The position numbers were made by a program, and so were the translations under genes. From Bin5 sp965207495 (GTDB lineage Bacteria > Chloroflexota > Anaerolineae > Caldilineales > Caldilineaceae), in assembly GCA_965207495.1 (NCBI GenBank), contig OZ242287.1, positions 310,001 to 374,000 on the forward strand: DNA of 64,000 nt, given 5' to 3'. Position 1 is the stretch's first letter, and each line of letters starts with the position of its first letter. Shown here piece by piece: positions 41,931 through 51,047 of the stretch. The notes beneath the pieces were generated by a model. The model worked only from the letters and a program-made list of their open reading frames with translations. It was not told the origin of the DNA and did not search any database.

Positions 41931-42698
41931 CTATTGGATGCTGAGGCCGCCATCGAGCACGAGGGCATGGCCGTTCAGATAGGCTGCCTTGTCCGAACTG
42001 AGCCACAGTACAGAGTTGGCGACCTCTTGCGGTTTGATCAGCCGCTTCATCGGCAGGCTGGAGATCAGCGTCGATGCCACCTGAGCGTCACCGCGCGTGA
42101 AACGTTCGAACATGGAGGTGGCCACGACGGCGGGGCATACGGCGTTCACGCGAATGCCGGCGTCGACAAATTCGAGCGCGACCGCCCTGGTCAGCCCGAT
42201 CACGCCGTGTTTGCTCGCCACATAGGAAGCCATATTGCTTTGACCCAGATGTCCGACGGTCGAAGAAGTATTGACGATCGAGCCTCCGCCTTGCTCAAGC
42301 ATTGCCGGGATCTCGTGCTTCATACTCAGCCACACGCCCTTGAGATTGATGTCGATGACCCGGTCCCAATCCTCCTCGCTGCTGTCCAAAATGGATGCAT
42401 TGGCCGGTTCGACGCCGGCGTTGTTGTGGGCGACATCCAACCGACCGTATTCGGCGACGGTCAGGCGAACCATCTTTTCGACCTCGCTCGACTTGGACAC
42501 ATCGGCCTGTACAAAGAGCGCTTCGCCGCCGGCTTCACGGATGAGGCGTACCGTCTCAAGGCCGCCCTTGCTGTCCACGTCACACGCGACAACTTTGGCC
42601 CGCGCCTGCGCGAAGGCCAGCGCCGAAGCCCGGCCAATCCCGGAACCCGCTCCCGTAACCAGTGTTACCTTATCCGCCAACGTTGCCTCTCTAAACAC
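41931..42698 (-). CDS. SDR-family oxidoreductase
   Basis: About 255 residues. The start is placed at GTG 42696-42698 because GGAGGAGG lies about eight bases upstream; an ATG at 42716 has no ribosome site, and TTG at 42680 with AGAGAGG is another option. TGAGSGIGRA is the NAD(P) motif, HNNAGVE the NNAG element, Ser lies in NTSSTVG, and Tyr and Lys in SYVASKHG. LDGGLSI ends the protein. Its end is 15 bp from the start of the dioxygenase fusion, and an SDR paralogue ends 35 bp upstream, so the genes form one transcript. The substrate is unknown; it may supply the diol or ketone used by neighbouring enzymes. Confidence 0.9.
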   Translation of the reverse strand: MFREATLADKVTLVTGAGSGIGRASALAFAQARAKVVACDVDSKGGLETVRLIREAGGEALFVQADVSKSSEVEKMVRLTVAEYGRLDVAHNNAGVEPANASILDSSEEDWDRVIDINLKGVWLSMKHEIPAMLEQGGGSIVNTSSTVGHLGQSNMASYVASKHGVIGLTRAVALEFVDAGIRVNAVCPAVVATSMFERFTRGDAQVASTLISSLPMKRLIKPQEVANSVLWLSSDKAAYLNGHALVLDGGLSIQ

Positions 42699-42733
42699 AA
42701 ATGAAGCCTCCTCCATAAGCCGATGCTCGGCGC

Positions 42734-43489
42734 CTAGGCCAGAATGCCGCCATCAACGGCCATCGGGTGCCCAGTAACAAACGACGCGGCGTCGGAACAG
42801 AGCCACACGACGGCCTCGGCAATCTCCTCCGGCCTTCCCATGCGCCCGATTGGCTCCAACTCGGTAAAATTGGCAACAGCGTCCGGGTAGTCGACCGCCT
42901 GTTGTGCAACCATCGGCGTGGAAATCAGGCCGGGACAAACAGCGTTTATGCGGATGTTGGAGCGGGCATACTCCAGCGCGGCGGAGCGCGTCAACTGCAC
43001 GACGCCGCCCTTGGTCGCGCTATATGCGGCGAGCTCGGGCGTGCCGGTCATGCCTGCATTGGAGGCCGCGTTGACGATGACGCCCCCGCCCTGCCGCAGC
43101 ATCTGCGGGATTTCGTACTTCATTGAAAGCCAGACACCCTTCAGATTGACCCGCATAATGCGGTCGAAATTCTCTTCCGTGCAGTCGGCGGTTAGGGACA
43201 TATCGCCGAGGATGCCGGCATTGTTGAAGGCGCAGTCCAAACGTCCAAACACCTCCACACAGCGATCGATAGCCGCCTCCACCGAGGCCGCCTCACCTAC
43301 ATCGCAGGAGACGAAGACCGCCTCTCCGCCTGAGAGTTCGATCAGCCGCAGCGTCTCCTGGCCGCCGTCAATATCCACATCAGCGACGACCAGCTTGGCC
43401 CCGCGGCCAGCGAAGGCAAGGGCCGTAGCTCGGCCAATGCCGGAACCGCCGCCGGTCACAAAGGCAATCTTTCCGTCCAGACTGTTCAC
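42734..43489 (-). CDS. SDR-family oxidoreductase
   Basis: About 251 residues starting at GTG 43487-43489, chosen because GGAAGGAG sits six bases upstream; the frame is open to 43600 but the extra residues are not SDR-like. Motifs: TGGGSGIGRA (NAD(P) binding), NNAGILG, Ser in NAASNAGM, Tyr and Lys in AYSATKGG, and VDGGILA at the end. It is similar throughout to the SDR that follows in the operon (both have LKGVWLSMK(H/Y)EIP), so they are paralogues. First gene of the four-gene operon leading to the isomerase at 39251. Confidence 0.9.
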   Translation of the reverse strand: MNSLDGKIAFVTGGGSGIGRATALAFAGRGAKLVVADVDIDGGQETLRLIELSGGEAVFVSCDVGEAASVEAAIDRCVEVFGRLDCAFNNAGILGDMSLTADCTEENFDRIMRVNLKGVWLSMKYEIPQMLRQGGGVIVNAASNAGMTGTPELAAYSATKGGVVQLTRSAALEYARSNIRINAVCPGLISTPMVAQQAVDYPDAVANFTELEPIGRMGRPEEIAEAVVWLCSDAASFVTGHPMAVDGGILA

Positions 43490-43544
43490 AGCGCTCCTTC
43501 CTTTTGTGCGAGGATTCGCATTCCCATGGCATGTCCCGCCATCG

Positions 43545-43676
43545 TCAATCGGCGGCAGCGACAGGCGAGTCCAGCAAGCCAAGTTCCTCCAGGCGTTCAA
43601 TCCATTGTTGCCGGAGAGGGCTGCCGCCGTGGTTTTCCAGCCAGTGGGCAGGATATAGTGAATCGCCCCCGGGCGA
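43545..43676 (-). other. Possible C-terminal coding remnant, unrecognised
   Basis: A short open stretch reads SLYPAHWLENHGGSPLRQQW then IERLEELGLLDSPVAAAD to a TGA. The composition is protein-like, but there is no start codon and a TGA lies directly upstream in frame. It may be the end of a decayed gene that preceded the SDR operon. I do not recognise a family. Confidence 0.3.
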
Positions 43677-43766
43677 TCATAATTCCCTTCCGCTATCTGC
43701 TCAATGACATCTGGTTTGCCTCAGCGGAAAACATGTGTCACATCAAACGCAAGCTCGACCAAGAGT

Positions 43767-44387
43767 TCACGAAGAAAACCCTTGCCGTTCTTGATCGTCC
43801 GCTTGAGAAGGATGCGTGATAGCGAACTGCTCTCGTGCTTTTGTGACAGCCTCTGGGTCAAGATCATCCACCGTCGCGCCCTCGCATATCTCCGCTGACC
43901 GGTCACTTCCTCGCGACCATATCGCGCGCTCTTTTTCGGGATGCCGCTTCAAGTTTGTTTTGCTGGAATCAACCCTAATGTAGAACTTGCCGTAGAAGCT
44001 GACCGGCCTCCCGCGGGCAGGTTCGATCTCAAAGACAACAACCCGCCCACGTGGGTGTTCGACTATAGAGACCTCGAAACCTGGGTTCGGGATTAGTCCA
44101 GCCGTTATCCAGGGAAGCAGATCCTGGTTGCCCTTGCCCTTTTCAGTGTATGGATCGAAGGATGTTCCGACAACCTCGTGCGTTTCGTCCTGGATGCCGT
44201 AAAGAAGGTATGCCTTCGGCTTATACTTCAGGCATGCTGCGTTCGCCAGAGCAGAGATGTACTCACCTATCATCTGGGCAGAGTGGTAATTCCTTTTGAA
44301 CTCAACCCACTCCGTCTCTCCTGACAACTGGCATAGTTCATCCACAAGATGAACGAGACGACTATCATGATCTTGACTGGCTGTCAT
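43767..44387 (-). CDS. AlbA_2 (Schlafen-like) putative DNA/RNA-binding protein, probably truncated
   Basis: A 206-residue protein. GETEWVEFKRNYHSAQMIGE (about residues 23-42) is the E-(x)-EFK opening of the AlbA_2/Slfn domain, followed by ISALANAACL, AYLLYGIQDETHEVVGTSFD (the GVxD.....VG element) and VVVFEIEPARGRPVSFYG with FYIRV (about 118-140). Related ATP-binding regulators continue with a winged-helix region of 200 or more residues, but here the protein ends shortly after the domain. AlbA_2 proteins occur as transcription regulators and in defence. Lower GC than the flanking genes. Stands alone on the minus strand. Confidence 0.75.
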   Translation of the reverse strand: MTASQDHDSRLVHLVDELCQLSGETEWVEFKRNYHSAQMIGEYISALANAACLKYKPKAYLLYGIQDETHEVVGTSFDPYTEKGKGNQDLLPWITAGLIPNPGFEVSIVEHPRGRVVVFEIEPARGRPVSFYGKFYIRVDSSKTNLKRHPEKERAIWSRGSDRSAEICEGATVDDLDPEAVTKAREQFAITHPSQADDQERQGFSS

Positions 44388-44429
44388 GTCTTGACCTCCT
44401 TGGAGACAGTATCGCGCCCCTCCCCACCA

Positions 44430-44762
44430 TCAGCCAATCTGCCAGTGGAACACCTCCGGCCACCCCTCAGGATAGGCGTCGTGCGGATCGTAGTCATCTC
44501 CGCTCTCGTCCTCCATGATTGGCGCCATGTACTCCTCCCAGCGCACCGACTCGGGGCTTTCAGCCAGGATACGGACTGCCTCGGCGTAATTCTCCGCCTC
44601 CATGTACAGGAACAGCTGCCGCTCGGCCATGAAGATGCTCATGCTGCGCACGCCTGCCTGCTCCAAGTCGGCCAGTACAGCAGGCCAGACCTCCCGGTGG
44701 CGCCGCCGGTACTCTTCCTCCTCCCCCTCCTTGACGTGCATGACAAATGCAACCCGTTCCAT
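44430..44762 (-). CDS. rhaM: L-rhamnose mutarotase (RhaM family)
   Basis: A 110-residue dimeric alpha/beta-barrel-type protein. MERVAFVMHVKEGEEEEYRR, then RHREVWPAVLADLEQAGVRS (about residues 20-39) with the proposed catalytic His, SIFMAERQLFLYMEAEN, and a Trp-containing end (PEVFHWQ). RhaM interconverts the alpha and beta anomers of L-rhamnose (some members act on L-fucose). Slightly longer than usual through an acidic stretch near residue 88. It is encoded downstream of an SDR, an enolase-superfamily dehydratase and a GH106-like hydrolase on the same strand, which supports deoxysugar catabolism. Confidence 0.9.
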   Translation of the reverse strand: MERVAFVMHVKEGEEEEYRRRHREVWPAVLADLEQAGVRSMSIFMAERQLFLYMEAENYAEAVRILAESPESVRWEEYMAPIMEDESGDDYDPHDAYPEGWPEVFHWQIG

Positions 44763-44766
44763 CGCA

Positions 44767-44798
44767 GACCTCAGTTTTCAGTGGTCAGTGGTCAGAAA
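44767..44798. repeat. ACTGACC-type repeat between rhaM and the SDR gene
   Basis: CCTCAGTTTTCAGTGGTCAG followed by TGGTCAGAAAC lies in the 56-bp gap between two co-directional genes, mixing words of the T-rich and ACTGACC repeats. Confidence 0.55.
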
Positions 44799-44818
44799 CA
44801 TCAACAGCCAATGCGACT

Positions 44819-45625
44819 TCACACCTCCATGCCGGGCACCGGAATCGTGCTCAGCATACCGCCGTCGACGTCTAGCGCCGACCCGGTCAGGAAAGCGGCT
44901 TCGTCGGAGATGAAGAAGAGCACCGCATTCACGATATCCTGCACGGTCGGGTTGCGCTGCAAGGGAATGTCGGCGGCTGTGGCTGCCAGGATCTCCTGCG
45001 GCTGCATGCCCGTGGCTTCTGTCTTCAAGTCGAGAATCGCCTGTCCCATTCCGGTTCCCGATACGCCGACCGGGCAGACGCAGTTGACCGTGACCTGGCG
45101 CGGCGCCAGTTCGCCCGCCAGCACCTTGGTCAGGCCAACAACCCCGAACTTGGCCGCACAGTAGTGGGCCAAGAGCGGGAACCCCACCTTGGCCGCGTCG
45201 GAACCGATGTTGACGATGCGGCCGCGGCCGCTGGCGCACAACAACGCCGCGGCTGCCTGGCAGCAGAGAAAGGTGCCCTTAAGGTCTACATCCAGCACCC
45301 AGTCCCACTCAGCCTCGCTGATCTCCTCCAGCGGGTTGAAGGCGATGACACCGGCCGAGTTGACCAGCGTGTCCAGGCCGCCGAAACGTTCCTCGCAGGC
45401 CGCCACCGCGGCCGCGGTCGACTTCGGCGACGTCACATCCAGCTCGATGGCCAGCAGATCGTCGCTGCCCAGGCCGCGTTCAGCATCTTGCAGTCGTTCG
45501 GGATCGATGTCCCCAATCGCGACCCGCGCGCCGCGTGCCAGCATGGCCTCCGCGATTCCCAGCCCGAACCCGCTCGCCCCACCGGTGATCAGGGCCCGGC
45601 GCGGGTTAGTCTGACTATTTGACAC
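44819..45625 (-). CDS. SDR dehydrogenase of the deoxysugar cluster
   Basis: A 268-residue SDR. TGGASGFGLG is the NAD(P) motif, NSAGVI replaces NNAG, Ser lies in NIGSDAAKVG (about residues 146-151), Tyr and Lys in HYCAAKFG (about 159-166), and VDGGML near the end. In the non-phosphorylated L-rhamnose or L-fucose route, an SDR oxidises the sugar to its lactone or, later, the 2-keto-3-deoxy acid; this gene is a natural candidate for either step. The role is inferred from its place between rhaM and the dehydratase gene, 89 bp from the latter. Confidence 0.9.
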   Translation of the reverse strand: MSNSQTNPRRALITGGASGFGLGIAEAMLARGARVAIGDIDPERLQDAERGLGSDDLLAIELDVTSPKSTAAAVAACEERFGGLDTLVNSAGVIAFNPLEEISEAEWDWVLDVDLKGTFLCCQAAAALLCASGRGRIVNIGSDAAKVGFPLLAHYCAAKFGVVGLTKVLAGELAPRQVTVNCVCPVGVSGTGMGQAILDLKTEATGMQPQEILAATAADIPLQRNPTVQDIVNAVLFFISDEAAFLTGSALDVDGGMLSTIPVPGMEV

Positions 45626-45714
45626 GGTCTCCCCTCCTCAAAACGATCGGCAGCCTCCGAGCAGCGTACGCAAATTGCCGGTTGCTCACCACTATCTCCT
45701 ACCCACTGCCGTTC

Positions 45715-46842
45715 TCACTCAAACGAGTGCTTGCGTACGATCTCTTCGCGCACGTGGACACCCAGCCCAGGCGCGTCGCGCACGGCCAGATAACCCCCTT
45801 CCTGCACCCAGGGATCGCTGACCAGCTCATGCTGCATCGGCGATTCATGCGGCTTGAGGTCCATGCTGACGCCGTGGTCGGAAATGGCCAGCAGATGGAC
45901 GCTAGCCGCGGTGTTGAGCGCGCTGCTCCACGTGTGCAGGCTGAACTGCAGGTTCTCCACCTCCAGCAGCCGGATCACCTCGCGAGAGCCGGTGATGCCG
46001 TGGCTGCGGCCCGGGTCGATCTGGACCACATCGACGCCGCCGCTGCGGATCAGGCGTCCGTAGCTCTCGACATCCCACTCATCTTCACCGGTGCCTATCG
46101 GCGTCGCCACCGCGGCCCGCAGCCGGGCATGCCCCTCCAGGTCGCGCGGCAGGAGCGGCTGCTCGATCCAGCGTAGGCGGTACGGCTCAAGCTGGCGGAA
46201 GCGCTGGATCGCGGTCGGCACGTCCCACAGATTGCGCGCGCCGGGCGTATCCACGATCAGCTCGCGCTCATCGCCGATCACCTCGCGGATGCGGCGCACG
46301 TACTCGATATCGCGTGCGGCGTCCTGCCCGAAGACCGCGTCCGGATGCATGCCCCAACCCGCCTTGACGTAATGGTAGCCCTGCTCCACCATCCAGCGGA
46401 ACTCGTTCAACGTCCAGTCCAGGTCTTCCATGTCGAAGATGAACGAGGCCATCGCCACAACCTTGTCATGCAGCCTGCCCCCCAAAAGCTGGCAGACCGG
46501 CAGCCCCAACGCCTTGCCCTTCAGATCCCACAACGCCATATCGATCGCGCTCACGCCAAAGGCCGCAATCCCTTCCGGGCCATACCACCAGACATGGGCC
46601 AGCATCTTGTGCCAGGCGCGCTCCACATCGCGGGCGTCCTCGCCGATCAGCAGCGGCGCCAGCCCCTGCTCTATGATCAGCTTCGTCGCCAGCGCAGCCT
46701 CGCGAAACTGGGAGATACACTCGCCCCAACCGACCGTGCCGTCATCGGCCTCAACCCGCGCCAGGGTGATGTAGCGTTCAATGCCCTTATAGTGGGGTTC
46801 CGGATAGGCGAGCGCGAATGCTTGAACTGTGCGGATCTTCAT
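45715..46842 (-). CDS. Enolase-superfamily acid-sugar dehydratase (mandelate racemase subgroup)
   Basis: A 375-residue protein. WGECISQF closes the N-terminal capping part. The barrel shows VKAGWG (about residues 159-164, Lys followed by Gly-Trp-Gly), VDTPG (metal Asp), WIEQPL (metal Glu, about 221), GTGEDEWD (third metal ligand, about 245-252) and FSLHTWSSA, with the catalytic His at about 297. A Lys on one side and His on the other is the mandelate racemase/galactonate dehydratase pattern. L-rhamnonate or L-fuconate dehydratase is a good guess because the neighbours are a mutarotase, an SDR and a GH106-like hydrolase, but the exact acid is not provable here. Confidence 0.9.
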   Translation of the reverse strand: MKIRTVQAFALAYPEPHYKGIERYITLARVEADDGTVGWGECISQFREAALATKLIIEQGLAPLLIGEDARDVERAWHKMLAHVWWYGPEGIAAFGVSAIDMALWDLKGKALGLPVCQLLGGRLHDKVVAMASFIFDMEDLDWTLNEFRWMVEQGYHYVKAGWGMHPDAVFGQDAARDIEYVRRIREVIGDERELIVDTPGARNLWDVPTAIQRFRQLEPYRLRWIEQPLLPRDLEGHARLRAAVATPIGTGEDEWDVESYGRLIRSGGVDVVQIDPGRSHGITGSREVIRLLEVENLQFSLHTWSSALNTAASVHLLAISDHGVSMDLKPHESPMQHELVSDPWVQEGGYLAVRDAPGLGVHVREEIVRKHSFE

Positions 46843-46921
46843 GGCTCTTTCCTTGTGAAATTTTCGAGTTCCAGGCTGTAGTCCTTAACAACAAGACGGA
46901 CACGTGAGAACGCGGTGTCAC

Positions 46922-46958
46922 CAAAAACTAAAAACTGACTACTGAAAACCGCAGTTAA
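46922..46958 (-). repeat. T-rich gene-end repeat, copy 3
   Basis: CAAAAACTAAAAACTGACTA followed by CTGAAAACCGCAGTTAA overlaps the stop codon of the minus-strand glycoside hydrolase gene. It is nearly identical to the copy at 13432-13470, which likewise overlaps a stop codon. Confidence 0.75.
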
Positions 46959-49900
46959 AAACTGCCGTCAACCACTGGCCGGGCCGTCAGCGTTGCCCGC
47001 GTCGGGAAACTGACCGTAACCGGGCCAAGCAGCCCCGAAATCGTCTGCCCCGCAAAGACAAACTCGGACTCATAAGGTCCCGTGCTGAAATAGTTGGCCA
47101 GCGTATTGTAGACGATCACTTCCAACTCGTTGTCACCCTCGCGCACCTGGTCTGTGATATCGAAGCGGTAGGGACGCGCCAACTTGACGCCCACACTCTG
47201 CCCGTTGACAGTCACCTCCGCCGTCGTGTTCACCGCGCCCAGGTCGAGGATTACCTCCCCCTGCAACTGTTCGCTCTTGAGCGAGAATCTCTTCTTGTAA
47301 ACAGCGCCGCCGGAGTAACTCTCCAACGCGTACTGGCTCCAATCGCCCAACGGCAGCGACGCCTCAGCGCATTCGAAGCGAACTGGCTGGCGGATAGCCG
47401 CGCCGGCGTAGACCCCGGCCCTCTGTTCAATGCGCAGAGCCACTTGGGAGACATCCGCCACCGGCGCATCCAGCCGGACCTGCCCATCCTGAATCGCCGC
47501 CTCGGCCCCGTTGACCCAGACCTGAACGCCCTCGGCATCCACATCCAGATGCAGCGTATGCGTCCCCGCCGGCGCCTCGCATCTGTACCAGCCGACCCGT
47601 CTCTCCTTGTGCGGCGCGCTCTCATAGACCAGTTCGGACGGCTCGGCGAACCAGGTCAGCCGCGCCGCCGCGCGGTCTCGCACCGGCGTCGTCGACGGCG
47701 CCAGCAGCGCAGCATACGCCCGCAACGGCTGGGCGGGCGGCTGTACGCAAGCGAGCAGGAGCAGGTTCAACCCCTCCTGTAAGTCGACCTCTATCGGCTC
47801 CGGAACCAGCTCTTCGGATTCGACCGGCAGCAGAGCCTCCCCATTCAGCCAGGCCTGCTCGACCTGCCCGCTGTCGGCCCCCAAATGCAGGGCCCAGCGC
47901 CCTTCTCGCTGCGCCCGTACATGCGTGCAGAGGTAACGCACGCGCTCCTCATCCTCGTCGGCAACGTCGAGACACAGAAACGAATCCCCAACCCCATGAC
48001 TGCCGCCCCATACGTCGGTGCCCGGCTGCCCGAATTCCTGCGAATAACAGACAGTCTCCCAATCCATCCCGCCGGCGTCCAGCGCATCTGCGTCCCCGGC
48101 GATCAGAGCCGCCAGCTGCGGCGGGACCTGCCCGCGTTTGAATGGGCCGCTGGCCTGCCAGTAGGGGCCGAAAGTATAGGTGAAAACGGGCCAGATGCCG
48201 TCGTCGTAGTTGCGGCCGTGCCAGCCCTGCGCAACGCCCGGCGTCTGCTCCTCCCGGTAGCGGAACTGTCGCGCCTCCGCGGCGATGTGTTCATTGCTTG
48301 CCGGCTCGCGGAAATCGCCCCAGCGGTTGTCCATCGTCGGCGTCAACCGGAACGACCAGTCACCCGTCAGGTGCAGTGGGGGCGGCGCCGAGGCGAAGCG
48401 GGCGCTGGCGCGGTACTCGCACCCGGCATGGCGCACGCGCACCGACTTGAGACCCCCGTCTTCGACAGTACCCTGCACCGCAACGCTGTCGCCGGACGCT
48501 TCTACACGCGTGATCGCTCCCAGATTGTCCGCCGTCACAGCCGGTCTGCCCCCGGGCGGGCGCATCACCAGGACGATGCCCTGGTTGGCCTCCATCGTCA
48601 GTCGCACCGTCGTCCTGTCATCGGTGCAAAAGAAGCGATGATGGGGCAACACCTCGCCGCTACTGCAGTCCCAGATCTCCGGTTCGCCGCGCACGCGCAG
48701 GGTGAAGGTCAGCTCTCTTCGCTCCGATTCGACGTTGTAGAGGAAGTAGACATCCAGCTCACCGATCCGCTGATGCGTGTGGAAGATGTTCTTTTCTGAA
48801 GCGATTACATCGCGGTCGATCGCTTCTGAGATTACGGTTGCGACATCAACCCCCCGCTGCGCGGCATGGGGCGTGCGCGCCGTCTCCTGGCCGGGCAGGA
48901 AGATGCCTTGGCCGCCGTGTTCGTTGCTCTGCCTGTATATACTGCCCAGCGCCTGGCTGTGCGCCTCCGAACGGTGGGCGGCCTCCTCGCTGGACGCGAT
49001 GCCGAAGATGTGCCGCAACAGCCCCCGGACTTCAGGATCGTCCCGGCCGTGCTCCTGCGATGCGTTCGGCAGCCGGCGGAAGGCTACAACGGTACCGCCG
49101 CCGTCATAGAACTCCCGGAGCTTTGCCAGCGTCTGGCGGCGGATCGTCGTCATCGGCGGCAGGAGCACAGCCCGGAACTGGATTCCGGCTATCTCCAACG
49201 TCCCGTCGCGCACTATGGCCTGGCTCAGCAGGTTGTCGTCGACAAAATCGAAATCGATCCCGTTCTCGTAGATCTGGCGGGCGAGCGAAAAGGTGGTCAT
49301 CGCGCAATCGTCGGCCGCGCTCGTGAACGAGTCCCCCCGCAGCCAGTTGGCGTGAACGGTCGTCAGCGGGTAGAGCAGCGCCACGTCTGCCACGTGCGTA
49401 CCCTGGCTCATCACCGCGCTCAGGCGCGAAACGTAGTCCACAAAGGTCTGCCAGTGTTCCCAGTAGGGCTGGCGCCAGTGAATCGACGGCGGCACCCATT
49501 CGTACCAGCCGCCCAGCGTGTTGTAGAGTCCGCCGTGCTGATTGTACAGATTCAGGCCATAGGCATAGTTCTCATTCGTCCAGGCAAGGTTCTGCTCCTG
49601 GGTCATGCCCCAGCCCGACCCCCAATAGACGCACATCGACGCCCGCTCGCGCGCGTAAATATGCAGGATCGAGCTGGACAGCTTGGCGTCGATGAAACAG
49701 CGCTCGCCGGGCAGGCTGGCGCCGGGATCCTCGTTGCCGGTGACGTGGAACCAGCGCATCAGGCGGAAAAAATCGCCGTAATGCCACGTCTGCCCCAGCA
49801 TATCCTGCCGCCCCCAGGTCGCGATCGTACCGTAGCGCATGCCTCGCTCTTCGTGCCATTCGCACAGCGGTCGGTAGAGGTTCTCCTCCAGCAGCGCTGA

Positions 49901-50764
49901 CATCACCTCGTAGTAGTCGCAGCGGATCTTGTCGGTGAAGGCGCCGATGTCGTGGAAGAGGCCGACCAGCCAGGGCGCGGGATCATAGCCCTTCTCCGCC
50001 TTGAACCGCTCTACCAGCTCCGGCGCGTAGAGGATATTGCCGTTGAGCACATAGAGTTCATCCTGCCCGTAGAGGGAGAGGGTGCCGGGTACAAATTCGC
50101 GCAGCCGCTCTTCGTGTTCCTGCCAGTAGATTTCGAGATAGCGCGCGGCGACATGGGGGGTGAGGTAGTCGAGATCGTGGGGCTGGCTGGCGACCACGGC
50201 CAGCAGCCAGCCGGCGTCCGGCGCGGTCCAGCTTATCCGCTGCCCCTGCACAGCTGCACTGAGATCCTGGTGCGATGCCGGATCCAGCCGCTCCCCGACC
50301 AAGCGGTATGCCGCCGCCGTCAGAACCGTCTCCTCTGGCGGCACGTCGAGCTGCATCGCGCCGCTTGCGTTCGAGCGCGCCTCGTGGATGGCCAGGCGGC
50401 GGCCCTCCAGCTCCGGTCGCGTCGCGCGCTCGGCGCGCAGAAGGTCCTGCCAGTACTCACGCCCTTCCCAGCCGGAAAACCATGCTTCCAGCCCAAGGCG
50501 CTCGTGTTCAGCCACGGAATGCCGGAAGAACTCCCACCATTCTTCGCTGAAATAGGCCGGCTGCGTCCCGTACCGCTCGCCGTCGAGATAGCGCGGATAG
50601 TACCAGGTTCCACCAACGCCTTTCTTCTTCAACTCCTCCAGCTGCCAGGTCAGGCGCTCTTTGTCCAGCTCTCCCGTCTCCCAGAACCAGGTGACGAAGT
50701 CACTGTAGTCGAGGGGCGGCTGGTGGAAGAGTTGCAGCAGGGAGGCGTAGGATGGAGTGGTCAT
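46955..50764 (-). CDS. Very large glycoside hydrolase, GH106 alpha-L-rhamnosidase-like
   Basis: A 1269-residue protein with no clear export signal. The N-terminal part (DFVTWFWETGELDKERLTWQ, LEELKKKGVGGTWYYPRYL, YFSEEWWEFFRHSVAEHERL, GLEAWFSGWEG) is the opening of the GH106-type TIM barrel, which runs to about residue 620, with WGRQDMLGQTWHYGDFFRLM in the middle. Beta domains follow. The last 130 residues form a galactose-binding-like/GH2-type sandwich (GEVILDLGAVNTTAEVTVNG, PYRFDITDQVREGDNELEVI). It should release terminal L-rhamnose from glycosides or polysaccharides. The lack of a signal peptide suggests that imported oligosaccharides are cut inside the cell. The catalytic pair cannot be assigned by eye. 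Exact specificity uncertain. Confidence 0.82.
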   Translation of the reverse strand: MTTPSYASLLQLFHQPPLDYSDFVTWFWETGELDKERLTWQLEELKKKGVGGTWYYPRYLDGERYGTQPAYFSEEWWEFFRHSVAEHERLGLEAWFSGWEGREYWQDLLRAERATRPELEGRRLAIHEARSNASGAMQLDVPPEETVLTAAAYRLVGERLDPASHQDLSAAVQGQRISWTAPDAGWLLAVVASQPHDLDYLTPHVAARYLEIYWQEHEERLREFVPGTLSLYGQDELYVLNGNILYAPELVERFKAEKGYDPAPWLVGLFHDIGAFTDKIRCDYYEVMSALLEENLYRPLCEWHEERGMRYGTIATWGRQDMLGQTWHYGDFFRLMRWFHVTGNEDPGASLPGERCFIDAKLSSSILHIYARERASMCVYWGSGWGMTQEQNLAWTNENYAYGLNLYNQHGGLYNTLGGWYEWVPPSIHWRQPYWEHWQTFVDYVSRLSAVMSQGTHVADVALLYPLTTVHANWLRGDSFTSAADDCAMTTFSLARQIYENGIDFDFVDDNLLSQAIVRDGTLEIAGIQFRAVLLPPMTTIRRQTLAKLREFYDGGGTVVAFRRLPNASQEHGRDDPEVRGLLRHIFGIASSEEAAHRSEAHSQALGSIYRQSNEHGGQGIFLPGQETARTPHAAQRGVDVATVISEAIDRDVIASEKNIFHTHQRIGELDVYFLYNVESERRELTFTLRVRGEPEIWDCSSGEVLPHHRFFCTDDRTTVRLTMEANQGIVLVMRPPGGRPAVTADNLGAITRVEASGDSVAVQGTVEDGGLKSVRVRHAGCEYRASARFASAPPPLHLTGDWSFRLTPTMDNRWGDFREPASNEHIAAEARQFRYREEQTPGVAQGWHGRNYDDGIWPVFTYTFGPYWQASGPFKRGQVPPQLAALIAGDADALDAGGMDWETVCYSQEFGQPGTDVWGGSHGVGDSFLCLDVADEDEERVRYLCTHVRAQREGRWALHLGADSGQVEQAWLNGEALLPVESEELVPEPIEVDLQEGLNLLLLACVQPPAQPLRAYAALLAPSTTPVRDRAAARLTWFAEPSELVYESAPHKERRVGWYRCEAPAGTHTLHLDVDAEGVQVWVNGAEAAIQDGQVRLDAPVADVSQVALRIEQRAGVYAGAAIRQPVRFECAEASLPLGDWSQYALESYSGGAVYKKRFSLKSEQLQGEVILDLGAVNTTAEVTVNGQSVGVKLARPYRFDITDQVREGDNELEVIVYNTLANYFSTGPYESEFVFAGQTISGLLGPVTVSFPTRATLTARPVVDGSF

Positions 50765-51047
50765 TTTGGGAGTTCTTAGCTATGAATTCTTGATTCTTTT
50801 GGAGTGGGACAGACTCCTGGGCGCAACTTCTGGCGAAGGCGGAATGGCGCGGCCTCGGGTGGAATCTACATTGCAGATCAAGGACCAGAAGCTATGTGAG
50901 AGGCATCGATAACTGTCTGTGAACAGAGAGACGGCCTTCATTGTAATCGCAGGCTATGAGGCTTTCAAACCTGTTGCCGGGCGATGGACCGCCAGCGGCG
51001 GGGGAAGTACGGAGCGCCTGCATATGCAAGCGCTCCGAGGGGAAAGT

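Noticed and set aside
40530..42704. Very long plus-strand open frame across the dioxygenase fusion and SDR genes
   Set aside because: It spans two genes on the other strand, has no motif and reads as a composition shadow.
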